A stretch of DNA of 64,000 nucleotides, taken from Neorhizobium galegae bv. orientalis str. HAMBI 540 (GTDB lineage Bacteria > Pseudomonadota > Alphaproteobacteria > Rhizobiales > Rhizobiaceae). The stretch spans positions 620,001 to 684,000 of the forward strand of contig NZ_HG938354.1 in the NCBI RefSeq assembly GCF_000731315.1, written 5' to 3'. This document shows, one piece after another, positions 26,281 through 36,060 of the stretch (position 1 is the first letter of the stretch; each line of letters starts with the position of its first letter). Position numbers and translations under genes: made by a program. The notes under the pieces are model-generated. The model made no database searches, was not told the DNA's origin, and saw only the letters and a program-made list of their open reading frames with translations.

Positions 26281-26911
26281 ACACGCCCCGCTGTTGCAGA
26301 TTTTTTACGGCATCTCGTCGCCCTGGGCATATTTCGGGGCACAGAAGGCGATTGCCGTCGCCGGCGACAACGGCGCTCACGTGCGTCTGCGCCCGATCCG
26401 CATCATCGAGGCCAATGGCGGCATACCGTTGCGCAGGCGGCCGGACGCGCGTCAGCTCTATCACGAGGTGGAATTGCGCCGCTGGCGGGAATATCTCGGC
26501 ATTCCGCTCAACCTGAAACCGAAATTTTATCCCTGCCGCACGATCGAACCGGCAGCGCAGGCGGTGATCGCGCTCCAGAAAGCCGGCCTCGACGCCATCT
26601 CGTTTTCCTTCGCTGTCCAGCGGGCCCTCTGGGCCGAAGAGCGCGATATCGCCGATACCGACACACTGCGCGCGATCGCCCATGCGACGGCCGGCGAGGA
26701 AGCTTCCGCATTGGTGGTCGATCCGCAGCCGGAAGCGATCGTCGATGAGTGGCAGGAAAACCTTGCAGAGGCCGAGCGGCTCGGCATTTTCGGAACGCCG
26801 ACCTATGTCGTCGGCACGGAATTGTTCTGGGGCCAGGACCGTCTCGATTTCGTCGACCGGGCCCTGAAAGCCGGCCGAAAAACGACTGAAGCACTGAAGG
26901 AGCCTGCGTGA
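26267..26911 (+). CDS. DsbA/HCCA-isomerase-like thioredoxin-fold protein
   Basis: This 214-residue protein resembles 2-hydroxychromene-2-carboxylate isomerase and kappa-class GST. It has 'FYGISSPWAYFGA' at the N-terminus, with Ser18 before Pro where the GSH-activating Ser sits in that family, and 'LGIFGTPTYVVGTELFWGQD' near the C-terminus, with a cis-Pro. No CxxC is present, so it is not a disulfide oxidoreductase. It starts at a GTG overlapping the monooxygenase gene by 14 nt and overlaps the next gene by 1 nt. A GSH-dependent isomerisation after the monooxygenase step is plausible. Confidence 0.82.
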   Translation: MPTDEHAPLLQIFYGISSPWAYFGAQKAIAVAGDNGAHVRLRPIRIIEANGGIPLRRRPDARQLYHEVELRRWREYLGIPLNLKPKFYPCRTIEPAAQAVIALQKAGLDAISFSFAVQRALWAEERDIADTDTLRAIAHATAGEEASALVVDPQPEAIVDEWQENLAEAERLGIFGTPTYVVGTELFWGQDRLDFVDRALKAGRKTTEALKEPA

Positions 26912-27927
26912 TGCCCGACACCGAAAACCTGAGCGCGAAGAAGCTGCACGAAGATGCCATCATCGTCGATGGCCTGCAGACCTGCCAGTGGAGCCGGTCG
27001 ATCTTCGAGGAAATGCGGGCAGGGGGCCTGACGGCCGTCAACGTCTCATCGCTGCTCTGGGAGAATTTTCGCGAAGGCATCGCCTATGTTTCCGAATGGA
27101 AGCGCTTCCTGCGCGAGAACGACGACATTCTCCGTCCGGTTCGCACCGTCGCCGATATCCATGCCGCCAAGGCGGAAAACAAGACTGGCATCATCATCGG
27201 CTGGCAGAACACGTCGCCGCTCGAGGACAAGCTCGACTACGTGGAAATCTTCAAGGATCTCGGCGTCGGGATCATGCAGCTCACCTACAATACCCAGAAC
27301 TATTCCGGTGCCGGTTACCTGGAGGAGGTCGATAGCGGCCTCACCGGTTTCGGCAAGGAAGTTCTGGCGGAGATGAACCGCGTCGGGGTCCTCTGCGACC
27401 TCAGCCACGTAGGCGACAAGACGACCGCGGACGTCATCGCGCAGTCGAAGAGCCCGGTCTGCATTTCCCACATCCTGCCGAGGGCGCTGAAGGACGTGAA
27501 GCGCAACAAGCCGGACGAACTCTTCACTGCCTGCGCGCAAAAGGGTGGCATTATCGGCGTCAGCCTTTTTGCGCCCGGCCTTGCTGCCGGCAATGATGCC
27601 ACCGTCGAGGACTACCTCGATGCTATGGCCTATATCATCGACCTGGTCGGTGAAGACCATGTCGGCATCGGCACCGACTTTTCGCTCGATCGCCCACGTC
27701 CCGGACCCTGGCTGCTGTGGGCCAACAAGGACAAGGGCACGGCCCGCAGGCTGACCGAGTTCGGCTCGGTCAAGATTTCCAAACCGAAGGGGATCGAGCG
27801 GATGACCGAGTTGCCGAACCTGACCGCCCGCATGCTGGCACGCGGCTGGAGCGAGGATCTGGTGCTGAAGCTGCTCGGAAAGAACTGGCTGCGTGTCCTC
27901 GGCAAGGCCTGGACGCCAACCGCGTGA
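26911..27927 (+). CDS. M19 membrane-dipeptidase-like protein with degenerate metal site
   Basis: This 338-residue protein matches the M19 (renal dipeptidase) family in its second half: 'CDLSHVGDKTTADV' (H166), 'CISHILPRAL' (H187) and 'VGIGTDFSLD' (D256). The first metal site is lost. The expected His-x-Asp after the first strand reads 'VDGLQTC' (Leu22, Thr24), and the bridging Glu reads 'GWQNTSPLE' (Gln99). The protein may use one metal ion and cleave something other than a dipeptide. It overlaps the isomerase gene by 1 nt (TGATG). A GTG at 26908 is an alternative start. Confidence 0.85.
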   Translation: MPDTENLSAKKLHEDAIIVDGLQTCQWSRSIFEEMRAGGLTAVNVSSLLWENFREGIAYVSEWKRFLRENDDILRPVRTVADIHAAKAENKTGIIIGWQNTSPLEDKLDYVEIFKDLGVGIMQLTYNTQNYSGAGYLEEVDSGLTGFGKEVLAEMNRVGVLCDLSHVGDKTTADVIAQSKSPVCISHILPRALKDVKRNKPDELFTACAQKGGIIGVSLFAPGLAAGNDATVEDYLDAMAYIIDLVGEDHVGIGTDFSLDRPRPGPWLLWANKDKGTARRLTEFGSVKISKPKGIERMTELPNLTARMLARGWSEDLVLKLLGKNWLRVLGKAWTPTA

Positions 27928-28041
27928 CGAAGCCGGCGGAAGGAAGAAAACTGCAGCGCACGGAGAGTGGTTCGCGTCAGGCGCCCAATGAATTGCAAGC
28001 TGATAGATGGCAAGCCCTTGGCTAAAACTGGAGAGACGGAC

Positions 28042-29139
28042 ATGACAACATGCATGGAGAATAGGATTTCAGGGAACGGGGTTTCGCGGATCTTGCTTCG
28101 CGCTGGCGCGGCTGTCGCCGGGATGCTGGCGCTTCTGGGCACGGCTCAGGCACAGGACGCCTCGACCAAAGGCACCGTCAACATCGTCGGCTTTTCCGGC
28201 GTGTTCGCGGACAATTACCAGAAGTTCATCATCGAACCGTTCAAGGCCAAATATCCCGGCATCGACGTCACCTATCAGCAGAGCAAGAATTCCGCGGAGA
28301 CCCTGGCGCTGCTGACCCTGCAGCGCGCCGATCCGAAGATCGACATCGCGCTGATCGACGTCGCCGTCGCTATCAAGGCCAGCAAGGATGGCATTTTTGC
28401 CAAGCTCGACCCCGCCAAGGTCAAGGTGCTCGACGAGATGCCCGCCTGGGCTCGTCTCGACGGTGACAAGGCTGTTGCGTTCTCGCAGGACAACCTGGCG
28501 ATCCTCTACAATACGGATACCGTCAAGCAGCCGCCAACCAGCTGGAACGACCTGGCCGACCCCAAATACAAGGGTAAGATTGCCGCAAAGCTTGGCGACA
28601 CCCGCGGTGTCATCCTGCTGCCGATTCTCGACAAGCTGGCGGGTGCCGACTACAAGCAGAGCATCGACCCGGCGCTCGGCCTCCTGAAGAAGATCGCGCC
28701 GAACGTCTCGACCTGGGAGCCGGCTCCGGACTGCTATGCGGTGATCCAGAGCGGCGAAGTCGATCTGTCGATCTGCTGGAACGGCCGTGCGCAGTACCTG
28801 CATGACACTCAGGGCGGCAAGATCGGCGTCGCGGCCCCGAAGGAAGGTTCGATCGGCCAGACCAACACGATCGGCCTTGTCGAAAATTCCAAGAACGCGG
28901 CGGCGGCCCAGCTCTTCATCAACTATGCGCTCGGCACCGAAGCGCAGGCGGCGTTCGCCGAGAAGAGCTTCTACGGTCCGGTCAATACCAAGGTGAACCT
29001 GGCGGACGCCGTTGCTGCCCGCATCTATGGCTCGAAGGAAGCGCAGGCCGCACAGATGTCGCTCGACTGGAATTTCGTCGCCGAAAAATACTCGGCCTGG
29101 ATCCAGCGCATCAACCGCGAAGTCATCGCGCTCAACTGA
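28042..29139 (+). CDS. Polyamine-type ABC importer solute-binding protein
   Basis: This 365-residue PotD/PotF-like binding protein has a signal peptide ending at 'LLGTAQAQ'. Typical segments are 'VNIVGFSGVFADNYQKF', 'YNTDTVKQPPTSWNDLADP', 'CYAVIQSGEVDLSICWNGR' and 'AAAAQLFINYALGTEAQ'. The ATG at 28042 follows GGAGAGACGG. It begins a four-gene importer within the monooxygenase operon. The ligand is likely a small cationic or carboxylate compound rather than a common polyamine, given the enzymes around it. Confidence 0.92.
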   Translation: MTTCMENRISGNGVSRILLRAGAAVAGMLALLGTAQAQDASTKGTVNIVGFSGVFADNYQKFIIEPFKAKYPGIDVTYQQSKNSAETLALLTLQRADPKIDIALIDVAVAIKASKDGIFAKLDPAKVKVLDEMPAWARLDGDKAVAFSQDNLAILYNTDTVKQPPTSWNDLADPKYKGKIAAKLGDTRGVILLPILDKLAGADYKQSIDPALGLLKKIAPNVSTWEPAPDCYAVIQSGEVDLSICWNGRAQYLHDTQGGKIGVAAPKEGSIGQTNTIGLVENSKNAAAAQLFINYALGTEAQAAFAEKSFYGPVNTKVNLADAVAARIYGSKEAQAAQMSLDWNFVAEKYSAWIQRINREVIALN

Positions 29140-29163
29140 TCCAACTTGGAGAATCTGGCCGCC

Positions 29164-30231
29164 ATGGCTGATCATCACGTCGTCATCGACAATCTCGTGA
29201 AGACCTATCCAGGCGCCCAGAAGCCGTCCGTGGATCACGTCAGCTTCTCGCTGCCGCGTGGCGAGATGCTGGCCCTCTTAGGCCCCTCGGGCTGCGGCAA
29301 GACAACGATCCTGCGCATGATAGCCGGCCTGATCGCCCCGACCTCGGGAGCGATCAGGCTCGAGGGCAAGGATGTGTCGTCGATTGCCGTCTACAAGCGC
29401 AACATGGGCATGGTCTTCCAGGCCTACGCCCTGTTTTCCCACATGACAGTCGCCCAGAACATCTCGTTCGGCCTCGAAATGCGCAATGTCGGCCGCGCCG
29501 AGCGGGAGGAGCGTGTCCGCAAAGCGCTCGATCTCGTGAAGCTGACCGGGCTTGGCGACCGCAAGGTCAGCCAGCTATCCGGCGGTCAGCAGCAGCGCGC
29601 AGCGATCGCCCGCTCGCTGGTGATCGAGCCGGAACTTCTGCTGCTCGACGAACCACTTTCCAATCTCGATGCCAAGCTTCGAGACGAGATGCGCGATGAG
29701 ATCCGCGATATCCAGGCGCGTACCGGCGTCACGGCGATCTTCGTCACCCATGATCAGGACGAGGCCTTGTCCATGGCAGACCGCCTGGCGGTCATGTCCG
29801 CCGGGCGCCTGGAACAGGTCGGTACGCCGCGCGAGATTTTCGACCGACCTCAGACCGAGTTCGTCGCTTCTTTCATCGGAGCGGGGACCTTCTTCGAAGG
29901 CCGGGTAGCCGAACCCGGCCTTGCCGTGGTCGAAGGGCTGAAGACGCTGCGTTTCGTCGGTGAAGCGCCGGTGGGATCAACGGTCAAGCTGATGATCAGG
30001 CCGCACAGGCTGGTTCTCGCCGGCAGTTCCGGCCTGCCGAACAGCTTTACCGGAACCGTGGAGCACATCGTCTATCGTGGCCAGATCCTGACGCTGAACA
30101 TTCGCTGCGGGGACAGACTGCTGCAGGCGGATCTTCCCACCCACGCCGGCGTATTGCCCGAGAAGGGCAGCGAAGTGACGCTCGCCGTCGCCCCGCAAGA
30201 CGTGACCCTGGTCGGGCAGGTGGCGCCATGA
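29164..30231 (+). CDS. Polyamine-type ABC importer ATPase
   Basis: This 355-residue PotA/FbpC-like ATPase has Walker A 'GPSGCGKTTILRMIAG', Q-loop 'VFQAYALFSHMTV', signature 'LSGGQQQRAAIARSLVIEP', Walker B 'LLLLDEPLSNLDAKLRDEMR' and a C-terminal TOBE domain from about residue 275. The ATG at 29164 is used; a TTG six codons upstream is possible. The stop overlaps the first permease start by 4 nt. Confidence 0.93.
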   Translation: MADHHVVIDNLVKTYPGAQKPSVDHVSFSLPRGEMLALLGPSGCGKTTILRMIAGLIAPTSGAIRLEGKDVSSIAVYKRNMGMVFQAYALFSHMTVAQNISFGLEMRNVGRAEREERVRKALDLVKLTGLGDRKVSQLSGGQQQRAAIARSLVIEPELLLLDEPLSNLDAKLRDEMRDEIRDIQARTGVTAIFVTHDQDEALSMADRLAVMSAGRLEQVGTPREIFDRPQTEFVASFIGAGTFFEGRVAEPGLAVVEGLKTLRFVGEAPVGSTVKLMIRPHRLVLAGSSGLPNSFTGTVEHIVYRGQILTLNIRCGDRLLQADLPTHAGVLPEKGSEVTLAVAPQDVTLVGQVAP

Positions 30232-31112
30232 GCGCTACCGCACTTCCAGCTGCCGGAACGCCATCGGCAAACGCGTCGCGCGGGGTATTGCTGATGCTGC
30301 TGTTGCCGGGGCTCATCGCCCTGGTAATCACCTTTCTCCTGCCGCTGATCTGGCTTTTACGTGCCTCCTTCGCATCCTCGACGATGGGTGCTCTCAGCGG
30401 CGGAGACTGGACGTTGCAATCCTACACGGCGGTGCTGTTCGACCCGTTTTACTGGCGGGTGGCCTGGAACACGCTGGTGCTCGGGTTTAACGTCGCGATT
30501 TTTGCGGTGATCCTGTCCTATCCGATCGCGCTGTTCTTGGCGCGCACGGAAAGCCGCTTTCGCGGTATCCTGACGGCACTTGCCGTCGCGCCGTTGCTGA
30601 CATCGTCGGTCGTCAGAACCTATGGCTGGATGGTCATCCTCGGAGACCGCGGCGTGATCAACAGCACGCTCCAGTCTCTTTCGCTGACGGGCGGGGTTGT
30701 CCGGCTCACCAACAACAGCTTCGGGGCCACTGTCGCGCTGATCGAAATCCTGATGCCCTATGCCATCCTCGCGATGCTCAGCGGTTTCGGGCGGCTGAAC
30801 ACGCAACTCGAGGAGGCCGCCGCCATGCTCGGGGCGAACCGCTTGAGGGTCTTCACGCGCATCATCCTGCCGCTCAGCGCCCCCGGCGTGCTCACTGCAG
30901 CGCTTCTGGTCTTCGTGCTGGCGATCTCCTCTTTCGTCACGCCGCGGCTGATGGGCGGCGGGCGCGTCTTCGTGCTCGGCACCGAAGTCTTCAACGAGGC
31001 GACGGTCACGCTCAACTGGCCGTTGGCGGCAGCCCTGTCGGTCATGCTGCTGATCCTGTTCAGCAGCATCATCCTGCTTTACCAGCGCGCGCTGCGCGCC
31101 TTGGAGACGTGA
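30228..31112 (+). CDS. Polyamine-type ABC importer permease (PotB-like)
   Basis: This is a 294-residue inner-membrane permease with six predicted helices, beginning with 'LLLPGLIALVITFLLPLIWL'. The cytoplasmic EAA loop is 'QLEEAAAMLGANRLRVFTRI'. Its start overlaps the ATPase stop by 4 nt, and the second permease follows 6 nt later. Confidence 0.93.
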   Translation: MSATALPAAGTPSANASRGVLLMLLLPGLIALVITFLLPLIWLLRASFASSTMGALSGGDWTLQSYTAVLFDPFYWRVAWNTLVLGFNVAIFAVILSYPIALFLARTESRFRGILTALAVAPLLTSSVVRTYGWMVILGDRGVINSTLQSLSLTGGVVRLTNNSFGATVALIEILMPYAILAMLSGFGRLNTQLEEAAAMLGANRLRVFTRIILPLSAPGVLTAALLVFVLAISSFVTPRLMGGGRVFVLGTEVFNEATVTLNWPLAAALSVMLLILFSSIILLYQRALRALET

Positions 31113-31118
31113 GGAACC

Positions 31119-31913
31119 ATGCAGAGCAATCCACTCCTCGGCCGGTTCGCCTGGAATATGCTGATCGCGCTGCTTTACCTGTTCCTGCTGGCACCGATTA
31201 TCGTTGTCTTCATCATCTCCTTCGATACACGCCAGTATCTGGCCTTCCCGCCGGAGAGCTTCTCCTTCGGCTCCTATGTGAAGGTTTTCCAGAACGTCAA
31301 GTTCATCTCGGCCTTCTGGCGCAGCCTCATCATCGGCGCGATCGTTGGTTTCGTCGCGGTTTCTGCCGGAATGCTCCTATCCTTGTCGCTGGTGAGGCAC
31401 CACTTCCGTGGCAAGGCGGCGGTGAACTTTCTCATTCTCGCACCATTTCTCGTGCCGCATATCGTTCTTGCGGTTGGCATCATGCTGGTGATCGCGCCGC
31501 TCGGCCTGCTGGATAGCTATCCGGGGATCGTGCTGGCCCATCTCGGCATCACGATCCCCTACACCGTCAGAACGATCACCATGAGCCTGATGGCCGTGGA
31601 TACCCGCATCGAGGAAGCGGCCCTCGTCCATGGCGCATCGCCGCGCATGGTGTTCTGGCGCATAACCCTGCCGCTGGTGCGGCCGGGCCTCATTGCAGGC
31701 GGCGTGATTGCCTTTCTCATCTCCTTCGACGAAGCGACGATCTCGCTCTTCATCGTGTCGGTCAAGGCTTCGACGCTGCCGACGGAAATCTACCATTATC
31801 TCGAATATTCCACCGATCCGCAGATCGCCGCCCTCTCCGTCGTCCTGATCCTAATCTCGGTCGGGGTCGTGATGGTGGTCGAAAAGCTGATTGGCCTCCG
31901 CAAGGCGCTCTGA
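31119..31913 (+). CDS. Polyamine-type ABC importer permease (PotC-like)
   Basis: This 264-residue PotC-like permease begins with a hydrophobic helix ('LIALLYLFLLAPIIVVFIIS') and has the EAA loop 'RIEEAALVHGASPRMVFWRI'. It closes the importer part of the monooxygenase operon; the esterase gene starts 1 nt after its stop. Confidence 0.93.
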   Translation: MQSNPLLGRFAWNMLIALLYLFLLAPIIVVFIISFDTRQYLAFPPESFSFGSYVKVFQNVKFISAFWRSLIIGAIVGFVAVSAGMLLSLSLVRHHFRGKAAVNFLILAPFLVPHIVLAVGIMLVIAPLGLLDSYPGIVLAHLGITIPYTVRTITMSLMAVDTRIEEAALVHGASPRMVFWRITLPLVRPGLIAGGVIAFLISFDEATISLFIVSVKASTLPTEIYHYLEYSTDPQIAALSVVLILISVGVVMVVEKLIGLRKAL

Positions 31914-31914
31914 C

Positions 31915-33405
31915 ATGCTCGTTGAGACAACTGCCGGCACCATCGAGGGTTTTACTGAGAACGGCTACGCCGTCTTTCTCGGCGTTCCCTATGCGGCGCC
32001 GATCACGCCCGAACGGCGTTTCGCCGCGCCGCAGCCGGTTCCACGCTGGTCCGGGATCCGGTCCGCCAAAGCGCTCAGCGAAGTGTGCCCGCAGATCCCG
32101 ACCTATGGTCCCGTGGGAAAGGCGGCGGCATCGACGCTCGAATTCGGCACCGACTTCCTGACGGTCAACATCCGCACGCCGTCCATCATGGGCTCGGCAC
32201 CGGTCCTGGTCTGGATTCACGGAGGCGGTTACGCTGTCGGTTCCGCCAATGAGGCGGTGCTGCAAAGTGGCGCGTTTGCCGCGAACGGCCTCGTCGAGGT
32301 GACCGTCAACTATCGGCTTGGGGCGCTCGGCTTTCTGCATCTGAACGACGGCTCGCCGGACAATCGCGGCCTTCTGGATCAGATCGCGGCACTGGAATGG
32401 GTCCGCGACAACATCTCCGCCTTCGGAGGAGATCCGAAGCAGGTCACGTTTGCAGGTCGGTCGGCAGGGGGCTTCTCGATCGCGGCTGTCATGGCGATGC
32501 CGGCGGCCGACGGGCTGTTTTGCAAAGCAATGCTGCAGAGCGGCGCAAGTACCGGCGTCTCGACGATGGACGACGCCCAGAAGCTCAACAAGCGCATGCT
32601 GGACTATCTAAAGGTGACCGAAGCGGAACTCGCAAACGTGCCCTTCGAGAAACTGCTCATTGCACAGCGCGACCTCTGCAATGAGTCCTACGAAAAGCAT
32701 GATTTCGAGCGGGACGGCTCGGCCTCGATGCTGGGCGTGCCTTTCGTTCCGGTTGTCGATGGGATCTCGCTTCCGCTGCATCCGGAAGACGCCGCCGCGC
32801 GCGGAAAAACGGCCGCCGTCCCGATGATGATCGGCTGCACGACGGGCGAATACGTCACGCATGCCACCGTGCAGCTGGAAATGGACTTCGATCTCGCTGC
32901 CCAGCTGCTGCATCAGCGCGTGCGGCCTTTGGGACTGACCGGCATCGAGATCGTCCGGCGATATCGCGAAGCTCTTCCGCAGCATACGGCACGCGGCATC
33001 TGGAGGGCCGTCGGCGGTGACCTGGTATTCCAGAACCCTGCCACCCGGTTCGCGCGCCTCCATGCCGCGCATCAGCCGGTCTATAAATATCTCTATGGTC
33101 CCGTCGAGCCGGACGAGCTTGGCGCCCCACATGGTGCGGAGGTCGGCGAGGTCTGGTATCGCCAGGGGATGGATGTCAGTCATCTGCCGGTCCGCCAGTC
33201 CGTCAGGGATAGGACCTTCGCGACAGCGGTTCACGACGTCTGGGTCTCGTTTATTCGCGACGCGGCGCCTGAGACGCCTGCAGGCAGTTGGCCGCGTTAT
33301 TCCGGCGCCACGCCCCAGGTCTTGCACATGGAGAAGGGCGTGTTCCATCTCCCGATCGATCCCTTCGACGGCAGAACGGCGCTGTGGGAAAGGCCGCCCG
33401 CCTAA
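31915..33405 (+). CDS. Type B carboxylesterase
   Basis: This 496-residue alpha/beta hydrolase is of the carboxylesterase/para-nitrobenzyl esterase family. It has the oxyanion hole 'WIHGGGYAVGS' (102-105), nucleophile Ser183 in 'FAGRSAGGFS', acid Glu312 in 'GCTTGEY' and His406 in 'GAPHGAEVGEVW'. It would hydrolyse a carboxylic ester or amide in the cytoplasm, since no signal peptide is seen. It is the last gene of the operon starting at 24805. The ATG at 31915 is preferred over a TTG at 31891. Confidence 0.92.
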   Translation: MLVETTAGTIEGFTENGYAVFLGVPYAAPITPERRFAAPQPVPRWSGIRSAKALSEVCPQIPTYGPVGKAAASTLEFGTDFLTVNIRTPSIMGSAPVLVWIHGGGYAVGSANEAVLQSGAFAANGLVEVTVNYRLGALGFLHLNDGSPDNRGLLDQIAALEWVRDNISAFGGDPKQVTFAGRSAGGFSIAAVMAMPAADGLFCKAMLQSGASTGVSTMDDAQKLNKRMLDYLKVTEAELANVPFEKLLIAQRDLCNESYEKHDFERDGSASMLGVPFVPVVDGISLPLHPEDAAARGKTAAVPMMIGCTTGEYVTHATVQLEMDFDLAAQLLHQRVRPLGLTGIEIVRRYREALPQHTARGIWRAVGGDLVFQNPATRFARLHAAHQPVYKYLYGPVEPDELGAPHGAEVGEVWYRQGMDVSHLPVRQSVRDRTFATAVHDVWVSFIRDAAPETPAGSWPRYSGATPQVLHMEKGVFHLPIDPFDGRTALWERPPA

Positions 33406-33609
33406 CCAGGTTTCCTTGGGGCAAGCCTGTCCCTTTATGGGCTTCGCTTCGATGATGGAGATTGCCGATCTTGTTCAATCCACCTCCAGCTTCCGCTGAG
33501 CAAATCGACCTATGGGTGTTGTCGGGCAATCCCAGCCGGTCTAAGGAGACATCCAGTCGGCTTGCGACAACTGGTACGCTGTGTGGTTTAGCCGAATTCA
33601 GGATTTTGG

Positions 33610-34545
33610 ATGCCCCCTGACTATCTGGATACGAAACAGCTCGAGGCGTTCGTTGCCGTGATCTCGATCGGCAGCATGACCGGCGCTGCCAAGGCGCTGG
33701 GCAAGTCGCAGCCGGTGATTACCCGGCTCATACAAGATCTGGAGCAGGAACTCGGATTTCCAATCCTGCATCGCAACGGTCCGCGAATAGCGCCGACGGA
33801 GCATGGCGTGGCCTTCTTCGCTCAGGCGGAGCTGTTCTTGAGCGGATTGCGCACGATCAGCGAACGTGCCCGCTCGATCGCGACAGCGCGGGCGACGCCC
33901 ATCGAAGTGGCGTCGATCCCGGCCATCGCCGCGAGCATTGTCCCGCTCGCCCTGAGCGACCTACCCGCGGACCAGTTTCCGGATCATGTCCACCTTCTAA
34001 GCACGTCGGCTGAAAATGTCGTGCAGGCGGTCGTGGCGCGAACCGCCGATATCGGCATCGCAAGCCTTCCGCTGGATAATCCCGGGGTGGATGTGCATTG
34101 GGTGGGCGAGGTGCCCTGTGTCGCCGTGGTCGCCGCAAACGATCCCCTGGCCGGCCTCGATCTGCTTTCCGCGGAAAACCTGAAGGGCCGCCGGCTGATC
34201 GCTTCCGCCAACCCCTACCGGCTGAGGATGAGGATCGACAAGGCGCTTGCGGAGCATTCGATTGAAACGGGTGGAATTATCGACAGCAATGCGACCTATG
34301 TCTCGCTCGCGCTGGCTCGCTCGGGACTTGGCGTGGCGATCGTCGAGTCCGTTACCCTGACCGGGCTTCCGATCAAGGATGTCGTCATCCTGCCGCTCGC
34401 CTTCCACATTCCGTTCTACTGGGGCGTCATCACGGCAACCGGCGTACCGCTGCCTGCGACTGTCGAGCGGCTGATCTTGTCGATCGAGCGCCGGGCAATG
34501 GACGTGCCGCATTTTCGCAGGCTCAAAGGGATGCCACCCGTTTAA
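33610..34545 (+). CDS. LysR-family transcriptional regulator, paralogue of the one at 53392
   Basis: This 311-residue LysR regulator has its helix-turn-helix in residues 9-65 ('SMTGAAKALGKSQPVITRLI'). It is strikingly like the regulator at 53392 along its length, sharing for example the pattern 'RNGPRI.PT' and 'PLALS.LPAD'. Each sits beside a flavin-monooxygenase/ABC module. It lies 204 nt after the esterase gene on the same strand and likely controls the operon at 24805. The 33406-33609 spacer shows no gene. Confidence 0.94.
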   Translation: MPPDYLDTKQLEAFVAVISIGSMTGAAKALGKSQPVITRLIQDLEQELGFPILHRNGPRIAPTEHGVAFFAQAELFLSGLRTISERARSIATARATPIEVASIPAIAASIVPLALSDLPADQFPDHVHLLSTSAENVVQAVVARTADIGIASLPLDNPGVDVHWVGEVPCVAVVAANDPLAGLDLLSAENLKGRRLIASANPYRLRMRIDKALAEHSIETGGIIDSNATYVSLALARSGLGVAIVESVTLTGLPIKDVVILPLAFHIPFYWGVITATGVPLPATVERLILSIERRAMDVPHFRRLKGMPPV

Positions 34546-34591
34546 GGCTGCCACTGATTTGGTGCTGAAGCTTCGCCTTCGGAATGCCCAC

Positions 34592-35950
34592 TCAAGACGA
34601 TGCCGCAAGCAAGTTCAGGAGATTTGATGCCGAGGTCGACTGAGAGAGATCCAGGAGATTGTCGTAGAGATCATCGGTCGCATGTCCGGAGCCCCAATAA
34701 ACGCAATCGACGAATTTGCTTCGTCGCTGGCCGGCGTCGAGGGGAACCTCGATCGATCCCTTGGCATGAAGCCGTTGGCTCTTAAGACCTGTATCGTCCC
34801 GCAGTGTCACAGTCAGCACATGCGGAAGACGATCATGACCGTACTCCTCGCCTGATGTGTAGGAATGCATCTCGATCCGCGGCATCAGCGCAAGGACGTC
34901 TGCCTGTCGAAGGGCGGCGGGGGCGAAGTCCGACAGGCTGAGCCTGTCCTGCAGCATCGCCCTTGCAAGGCAATACGGCATCGAGAAGCGAGCCTGCATC
35001 TCGTTCTCTGGCCGCGGATAAGCAAGATTGCGGGCGGCTGAAATCCCGACTTTGACGTCGATACGATCGATATCGCCGGCGCTCAGCCGATGTTCCTGTT
35101 TCAGGTCGAAAAGCGCGTCGATTGCCCGATGCGTCGAGGCGCAGCAGGGATGGCGCTTGGTGACAAGACCGCGGGTTTCAATGACATGGGCTTCATCCAG
35201 CCGCCAGTCCGCCCAACCGCGGGCTTCGCCGCCGCCAAAGAGATCCAAAAAACCCTGCGGTCGCTCAAGGATGTCGAGCCGGCCGCCGCTGCCTGACATA
35301 GCCAGCAGGGCGGCTTCGACTGCATTGCGCGCTGCAATTCCGGCATGCAGTGGTTTGGCCAGGGTGCCGAACTGGCCTTTGGGACCGGATGCCATCGAGG
35401 TGGCCAGGCACATGGCCTGCGCCGTCTCCTCGATGTTGGCGCCGAGCAGGCGCGCGACGCCGGCGGCCGTTCCAATCGCGCCGACCGTGGAGGTGCCATG
35501 CCAGCCTCTGTTGTAATGGGAGGGATTGACCCCGAAACCGACTGCCGCCTGGGCCTCGAGCCCGGTCAGATAGGCTTCCAGAAACTGCTTGCCGCCGATC
35601 GGGCGCTGCGGATGGAGGGTGGCGAGCAGGGCCGGCACCAGAACTGCGGACGCATGAGCCCGGGCGGGATGAAAATTATCATCGAAATCGAGGGCATGGG
35701 CCGCCGTGCCGTTCACAAGTGCCGCCACCGAGGGCGATGCGTATCTGCCTGTGACAAGCCATCCGGAACCGCTGGCGGATATCTCATTGCCGAATGCCGC
35801 GGTAACCGCCGCTACGCTTGGATCCTTGGTGCCCGCCATCATGCATCCGAGCGTGTCGATAACCGCGTCGCGGGCGCGCTCCATGGCAAGAGATGAAAAC
35901 TCCGTCCGCGCTGAAAGCTGTCGGGCGATATCGAGTAGGATCGTGGCCAT
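34592..35950 (-). CDS. MmgE/PrpD-family protein
   Basis: This 452-residue protein belongs to the MmgE/PrpD family (2-methylcitrate dehydratase, cis-aconitate decarboxylase, iminodisuccinate epimerase). Conserved segments are 'NGTAAHALDFDDNFHPARAH' with the catalytic Asp region, 'RGWHGTSTVGAIG' (His), 'TLAKPLHAGIAARN' and 'TKRHPCCASTHRAID' (Lys). It is monocistronic and divergent from a LysR gene 110 nt away. The substrate is probably a di- or tricarboxylate, but which one cannot be read from sequence. Confidence 0.92.
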   Translation of the reverse strand: MATILLDIARQLSARTEFSSLAMERARDAVIDTLGCMMAGTKDPSVAAVTAAFGNEISASGSGWLVTGRYASPSVAALVNGTAAHALDFDDNFHPARAHASAVLVPALLATLHPQRPIGGKQFLEAYLTGLEAQAAVGFGVNPSHYNRGWHGTSTVGAIGTAAGVARLLGANIEETAQAMCLATSMASGPKGQFGTLAKPLHAGIAARNAVEAALLAMSGSGGRLDILERPQGFLDLFGGGEARGWADWRLDEAHVIETRGLVTKRHPCCASTHRAIDALFDLKQEHRLSAGDIDRIDVKVGISAARNLAYPRPENEMQARFSMPYCLARAMLQDRLSLSDFAPAALRQADVLALMPRIEMHSYTSGEEYGHDRLPHVLTVTLRDDTGLKSQRLHAKGSIEVPLDAGQRRSKFVDCVYWGSGHATDDLYDNLLDLSQSTSASNLLNLLAASS

Positions 35951-36060
35951 TGACGAATGTCTTTCGCTGCGCTTGGTACACGGGCAAAAGTGTTCGACTT
36001 CGACGAAGGCCGCAATCTTATGCGGTTTTCGAATAAGTCTATCGAAGGAAGGGGTTCTCC

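Noticed and set aside
34592..35950. Calling the MmgE/PrpD gene prpD (2-methylcitrate dehydratase)
   Set aside because: No prpB or prpC lies nearby and the gene is paired with a LysR regulator, so a propionate role is not supported; the family name alone is given.
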